This document shows positions 6,012-9,289 of a stretch of DNA of 9,289 nucleotides, one piece after another. The DNA comes from Tidjanibacter sp. (GTDB lineage: Bacteria; Bacteroidota; Bacteroidia; Bacteroidales; Rikenellaceae): the NCBI GenBank assembly GCA_017547065.1, contig JAFYRC010000182.1:1-9289 (forward strand). Reading direction: 5' to 3'. Position 1 is the first letter of the stretch. Each line of letters opens with the position of its first letter. The translations under genes and the position numbers were made by a program. The notes under the pieces were generated by a model that saw nothing but the letters and a program-made list of their open reading frames with translations, had not been told where the DNA came from and ran no database searches.

Positions 6012-6054
6012 TTATAAAACCCACTCGCTGGGGAATTGAAAAAAAAGTCGCCAG

Positions 6055-6075
6055 ACTTTTGACTTTAGACGTTAG
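6055..6075. repeat. 7-nt tandem repeat array, ACGTTAG type (nusA leader)
   Basis: Three heptamers in tandem are ACTTTTG (6055-6061), ACTTTAG (6062-6068) and ACGTTAG (6069-6075), followed by an A-rich run to the nusA ATG at 6104. The 20-mer TTTGACTTTAGACGTTAGAC at 6058-6077 is identical to 4895-4914 in the holin leader, 1163 bases upstream. Confidence 0.85.
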
Positions 6076-6103
6076 ACAAAAAACAATATAAAAAAACCAA
6101 GCA

Positions 6104-7327
6104 ATGGAGAATTTGATTAGCAACTTTGCAGAGTTCAAAGAATTGAAGAACATCGACAAGAGTACGATGATTGGTGTTTTGGAGGATGTGTTCCGTCACC
6201 ACCTCCAGAAAACCTATGAGACTGACGAAAACTTTGACGTGATTATCAACCCCGAGAAGGGTGACCTTGAGATTTGGCGCAACCGTATCATTGTAGAGGA
6301 TGACGCTGTGGAGAATCCCAACCAGCAGATTTCGCTCACCGAGGCTCGCAAACTCGACCCCACCTATGAGGTAGGCGAGGAGGTTTCGGACCAGATCGAC
6401 ATGGCTTCCTTCGGTCGTCGTGCGGTGCTTTCGCTCCGTCAGAACCTCGCATCCCGCATCCTCGACTTGGAGAAGGCAAACCTCTTCAAGAAGTATAGCG
6501 AGAAGGTAGGAGAGATTATCACCGGTGAGGTTTACCAGGTATGGAAAAGGGAGATGCTTGTGTTGGATGACGACGACAACGAGCTCGTATTGCCCAAGAG
6601 CGAGCAGATTCCCAGCGACTTCTTCCGCAAGGGCGACCCCATCAAGGCTATCGTTTCGAAGGTTGAGATGCGCAACAACAACCCCGTGATTATCCTTTCG
6701 CGTACCGTGCCCGAGTTCCTCGAGAGGCTCTTTGAGCAGGAGGTACCTGAGATTTTCGACGGTCTGATTACCATCAAGAAGATTGTTCGCATCCCCGGCG
6801 AGAGGGCTAAGGTTGCTGTTGAGTCCTACGACGACCGCATCGATCCCGTAGGTGCTTGCGTGGGTATGAAGGGTTCGCGTATCTACTCCATCGTTAGGGA
6901 GCTCCGTAATGAGAATATCGACGTTGTGAACTGGACTTCCAACACCTCGCTCCTCATTCAGAGGGCGCTCAACCCCGCAAAGATCACCTCTATCACCATC
7001 GATGAGGCTAAGAAGACTGCGGCTGTTTACCTCAAACCCAGCGAGGTTTCGCTCGCTATCGGTAAGGGTGGTTTGAATATCCGCTTGGCTGTAATGCTCA
7101 CCGGCTACGACATTGACGTATTCCGTGATACCGACGAGGAGGATGTTGACCTTGTAGAGTTCGCTGACGAGATTGATCAGTGGATCATCGACACCTTCCA
7201 CGGCATTGGTTGCGACACCGCAAAGAGCGTTTTGGAGTACTCCGTAGAGGAGCTTGCAAAGCGTACCGACCTCGAGGTGGAGACTATTGAGGAGGTTGTT
7301 CGTATACTTCGCGCCGAATTCGAGTAA
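6104..7327 (+). CDS. nusA: Transcription termination/antitermination factor NusA
   Basis: A 407-residue NusA, which binds RNA polymerase near the RNA exit channel and controls pausing, termination and antitermination. The N-terminal polymerase-binding domain covers about 1-130 (with ISLTEARKLD and RRAVLSLRQNLASRI). The S1 RNA-binding domain covers about 135-200 (GEIITGEVYQVWKREMLV through NNNPVIILSRT). KH1 (about 202-285) contains RIPGERAKVAVES (229-241) and GACVGMKGSRI (250-260) with its GxxG. KH2 (about 286-345) contains AIGKGGLNIRLA. The C-terminal 60 residues (about 348-407) are an acidic helix-hairpin-helix-like region (IDTFHGIGCDTAKSVLE), usual for Bacteroidota NusA and lacking the two long acidic repeats of E. 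coli. It lies 195 nt after rimP and is preceded by a repeat element and a heptad array. The ATG at 6104 follows an A-rich tract (AATATAAAAAAACCAAGCA). Confidence 0.95.
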   Translation: MENLISNFAEFKELKNIDKSTMIGVLEDVFRHHLQKTYETDENFDVIINPEKGDLEIWRNRIIVEDDAVENPNQQISLTEARKLDPTYEVGEEVSDQIDMASFGRRAVLSLRQNLASRILDLEKANLFKKYSEKVGEIITGEVYQVWKREMLVLDDDDNELVLPKSEQIPSDFFRKGDPIKAIVSKVEMRNNNPVIILSRTVPEFLERLFEQEVPEIFDGLITIKKIVRIPGERAKVAVESYDDRIDPVGACVGMKGSRIYSIVRELRNENIDVVNWTSNTSLLIQRALNPAKITSITIDEAKKTAAVYLKPSEVSLAIGKGGLNIRLAVMLTGYDIDVFRDTDEEDVDLVEFADEIDQWIIDTFHGIGCDTAKSVLEYSVEELAKRTDLEVETIEEVVRILRAEFE

Positions 7328-7337
7328 TTTGCTGCAT

Positions 7338-7433
7338 CTTGCGGGTGTTTTTTGCACCACCCTTCAGCTCGCAAGTTCCTCATTTGTGATAACAAACTGC
7401 GGACTTGCTCCTTTGCGTGGCACAAAAAACCCT
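7338..7433. repeat. Dispersed intergenic element, copy 2 (nusA-infB gap)
   Basis: This begins 10 nt after the nusA stop and corresponds block by block to 5918-6011, including the identical 14-mer AAACTGCGGACTTG at 7394-7407. It can fold: CTTGCG (7338-7343) pairs with CGCAAG (near 7369-7374), enclosing GGTG and CACC around a T-run. Compared with copy 1 the blocks match but spacer bases differ, so the copies are diverged rather than recent duplicates. It might also act as a terminator-like or processing signal after nusA. Confidence 0.75.
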
Positions 7434-7434
7434 C

Positions 7435-7562
7435 CGCAATATACAGCAAATGTGAGAACGCATCCCACACGGTATGCACTCGCAGGTAGTTGCGTGAGGT
7501 GTAGGCACTTCGCAATATACAGCAAATGTGAGGACGCATCCCACACGAAATGCACTCGCAGG
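7435..7562. repeat. Two 52-nt direct repeats in the nusA-infB gap
   Basis: Units at 7435-7486 and 7511-7562 start with CGCAATATACAGCAAATGTG and end with TGCACTCGCAGG. I count 49 of 52 identical positions; differences lie in GAGAACG/GAGGACG and CGGTATG/CGAAATG. The period is 76 nt with a 24-nt spacer (7487-7510). The first unit directly follows the dispersed element at 7338-7433. The minus strand happens to be open across it, giving Cys-rich low-information peptide, which I regard as non-coding. Confidence 0.9.
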
Positions 7563-7710
7563 CGTTGCCCGCCTTGTGCAGATGGAAGCTCGTTGTTCTT
7601 TCAAACTTTCGGAAGCCTTCCGACCACTCTTCCCCAAAGTTAGGGAAGGTGCCCATAGGGCGGAGGGGTCTGTTAAAGCAGAGTAAGGCCAACAGCCAAT
7701 AGCAAAAAAG
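7563..7710 (+). other. Non-coding remainder of the nusA-infB gap with several small hairpins
   Basis: No convincing gene is present. Three possible stems are visible: TCGGAA-GCC-TTCCGA (7609-7623), CTTCCC (7629-7634) with GGGAAG (7643-7648), and GCCC-ATA-GGGC (7651-7661). They lie within about 50 nt and together could form a structured leader for infB, or be part of a further dispersed repeat. No Bacteroidota promoter of the TTTG-N19-TAnnTTTG type was found here by eye. Confidence 0.4.
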
Positions 7711-7738
7711 TGTCGGTCGACGGTTGTCGGTCGACGGT
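7711..7738. repeat. 14-nt tandem duplication (2 x 7-nt units) before infB
   Basis: TGTCGGTCGACGGT occurs twice without a gap (7711-7724, 7725-7738). Each copy splits into two related heptamers, TGTCGGT and CGACGGT. Its reverse complement resembles the CGTCGAC array at 211-231, sharing CGTCGACCG. An A-rich 32-nt stretch then leads to the infB ATG. Confidence 0.85.
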
Positions 7739-7770
7739 AGATGAAAAATAAATAAAAACAAATATAGCAA

Positions 7771-9289
7771 ATGGAGAAAAAACTGAGACTCGTACAGGTT
7801 GCAAGAGAGTTCAAGGTAGGTTTGGGTACCATTGTTGAATTCCTGAACAAGAAAGGTATCACGGATGTAGCCCCCAATACGTTGGTGGAGAGCGATGTCT
7901 ATGAGATTTTGGAGAAGGAGTTTGGTGGTAGTCACCTCGGTGGAGAGAGGGAGAACCTTCGTGAGCGCATCAACCTCAAACAGGAGAGCGTGTCGCTCCA
8001 CGACCGCAAGGACGCACCCGCGCAGACCGATAGCTTCAAGGAGGAGGTCGTAATCAAGAGCACCACTGTGGCTGCACCCGCTGCACCCGCTGCGGCGCCT
8101 GCACCTGCACCCGAGGCACCCGCCCAGGTGGGTGGCCCCAAGGTGTTGGGTAAGATTGACCTCGAACCCAAGAAGAAGGAGGCACCTGCCGAGCCCGTAA
8201 AGAAGGCCGAGGTGAAGCCCGCAAGCGAGCAACCCGCTGCGCCGGCTCCCAAGGTGGAAGTTAAACAGGCCCCCGCACCCAAGGTGGAGGTTAAAGCAGA
8301 GCCCGCACCTGCACCCAAGGCCGAGCAGCCCAAGGAGGTTGTTGCTCCCAAGCCCCAGAAGGTAGAGGCACCCAGGGAGGAGGCTCCCAAGGCTCCCGTG
8401 GCAAACAAGGAGGCTCAGGTTAAGACCTACGATGAGAGGGTGGCCGAGAGCACCGATGTTTTCCGTGTGGAGAGCACCGAGCTGTCGGGTCCCAAGGTGT
8501 TGGGTAAGATTGACGTAGACAGCTTCCGCAAGGGTGGCGATTCGCACCGCGAGAAGCGTAAACGTATCAAGGACAAGGTGGATATCACCAAACCCCAGCA
8601 GGGTGGTGGTAAGCCCCAGCACGGTGGCAAGCCTCAGCAGGGCGGCCAGCAGGGTGGTGGCAACAATCAGCCTATGTCCAAGAAGGATAAGAAGAACAAA
8701 CAGAAACCCGCACCAAAGCCAGTTGTTCGCCCCGAGGTGAGCGACGAGGAGGTGCAGAAGCAGATTAAGGACACCCTTGCAAGGCTCACCGCCAAGGGTG
8801 CCAAGAGCAAAGGTTCTGTGTACCGTAAGGAGAAACGCCAGGCAGTAGCCGAGCGTATGGAGGCCGAGTTCGAGCAGTCGATGAACGAGAGCAAGGTGCT
8901 CAAACTCACCGAGTTTGTGACCGTAAGCGACCTCGCAACGATGATGAGCGTGGGTGTGACCGACGTTATCACCACCTGTATGAACCTCGGCTTGATGGTG
9001 TCCATCAACCAGCGTCTGGATGCAGAGGCACTCGTGATTGTGGCCGAGGAGTATGGCTTCAAGGTTGAGTTCGTGAGCGTCGACATTCAGGAGGCTATTG
9101 AGGATGTGGCCGACAAGGACGAGGATATGATGGAGCGTCCCCCCATTGTTACCGTAATGGGTCACGTTGACCACGGTAAGACCTCGCTGTTGGACAACAT
9201 CCGTAAGACCAACGTTATCGCCGGTGAGGCGGGTGGTATTACCCAGCACATTGGTGCATATAGCGTGAAGTATGAGGGTAAGACCATCA
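7771..9289 (+). CDS. infB: Translation initiation factor IF-2 (partial, N-terminal half)
   Basis: The ATG at 7771 follows an A-rich tract, and the frame is open to the window end, giving 506 residues. IF-2 is the GTPase that brings fMet-tRNA to the 30S subunit and promotes 50S joining. Residues 3-50 ([26 protein letters not shown]) form the first IF2_N domain. About 60-340 is a Pro/Ala/Lys/Glu-rich linker, with a Gly/Gln-rich stretch at about 272-300 and basic clusters. A second IF2_N-like domain is at about 378-435. The GTPase domain starts near 455 with [16 protein letters not shown], its P-loop GHVDHGKT at 464-471, and the switch I segment AGGITQHIG at about 487-495. The octapeptide PKVLGKID occurs twice in the linker (123-130 and 241-248), encoded by an identical 24-nt stretch. 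The remainder, including the rest of the G domain and the tRNA-binding C2 domain, lies beyond the window. Confidence 0.95.
   Translation, partial: MEKKLRLVQVAREFKVGLGTIVEFLNKKGITDVAPNTLVESDVYEILEKEFGGSHLGGERENLRERINLKQESVSLHDRKDAPAQTDSFKEEVVIKSTTVAAPAAPAAAPAPAPEAPAQVGGPKVLGKIDLEPKKKEAPAEPVKKAEVKPASEQPAAPAPKVEVKQAPAPKVEVKAEPAPAPKAEQPKEVVAPKPQKVEAPREEAPKAPVANKEAQVKTYDERVAESTDVFRVESTELSGPKVLGKIDVDSFRKGGDSHREKRKRIKDKVDITKPQQGGGKPQHGGKPQQGGQQGGGNNQPMSKKDKKNKQKPAPKPVVRPEVSDEEVQKQIKDTLARLTAKGAKSKGSVYRKEKRQAVAERMEAEFEQSMNESKVLKLTEFVTVSDLATMMSVGVTDVITTCMNLGLMVSINQRLDAEALVIVAEEYGFKVEFVSVDIQEAIEDVADKDEDMMERPPIVTVMGHVDHGKTSLLDNIRKTNVIAGEAGGITQHIGAYSVKYEGKTI

Noticed and set aside
5914..6159. Minus-strand 81-codon frame over the rimP-nusA gap
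   Set aside because: It lies over the dispersed element and the heptad array. The peptide is probably a spurious translation of a repeat.
6065..7360. 431-codon minus-strand open frame opposite nusA
   Set aside because: It is a shadow of the nusA codon pattern, spanning the gene and its leaders, with no domain recognisable.
7435..7562. CRISPR array
   Set aside because: There are only two 52-nt units with one 24-nt spacer, and no cas genes or leader nearby.
7364..7643. Small open frames on both strands in the nusA-infB gap
   Set aside because: They translate the 52-nt direct repeats and the dispersed element; the repeated peptide comes from DNA repetition, not protein conservation.
7177..9249. 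690-codon open frame on the minus strand across nusA end, the gap and infB
   Set aside because: It is antisense to clearly recognisable NusA and IF-2. Its composition (Leu/His/Gly/Thr-rich) mirrors GC-rich codon use of the + strand, and it crosses the repeats. No family is recognised.

Overview
The window looks like a Bacteroidota chromosome, most likely order Bacteroidales and possibly Alistipes or a relative. The order-level call rests on four things: a textbook Bacteroidota promoter (TTTG, 19 bp, TAnnTTTG) before rimP; A-rich start regions in place of Shine-Dalgarno sites; the rimP-nusA-infB order with Bacteroidota-style proteins; and phage proteins of types common in Bacteroidales prophages. 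The genus suggestion comes only from remembered similarity of the intergenic repeats and is weak. All genes lie on the + strand.

Left part (1-5332): a phage-derived morphogenesis cluster. In order it holds the C-terminus of a probable tail/baseplate protein (1-210), a 56-residue small protein (271-441), a broken helix-turn-helix gene with an in-frame stop (438-710), a ClpP-like head-maturation protease (736-1683), an HK97-type major capsid protein (1760-3004), a portal protein (3145-4389), a probable head-tail connector (4394-4867) and a holin (4922-5332). Protease, capsid, portal and connector together would build a DNA-filled head and its neck; the holin would serve release. No terminase, integrase, endolysin, tRNA or attachment site is visible. 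Tail precedes head and portal follows capsid, which is not the usual siphophage order.

Right part (5333-9289): the core operon rimP (30S maturation), nusA (transcription elongation/termination factor) and infB (IF2, cut by the window end). It starts from its own promoter at 5342-5372 with a 9-bp hairpin at the start of the leader. The gaps are unusually long: 195 nt between rimP and nusA and 443 nt between nusA and infB.

The most unusual content is between the genes. Four leader regions carry short tandem arrays with a 7-nt (or 14 = 2x7) period, two inside the phage cluster and two inside the rimP operon; one 20-nt stretch is identical between the holin leader and the nusA leader. Both gaps of the rimP operon also hold a related element of about 95 nt, and the nusA-infB gap adds a 52-nt direct repeat. 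Sharing of heptad arrays by phage and core genes suggests that the phage cluster has long been part of this chromosome; a domesticated particle (gene-transfer-agent-like or defective prophage) is a hypothesis, not a demonstration.
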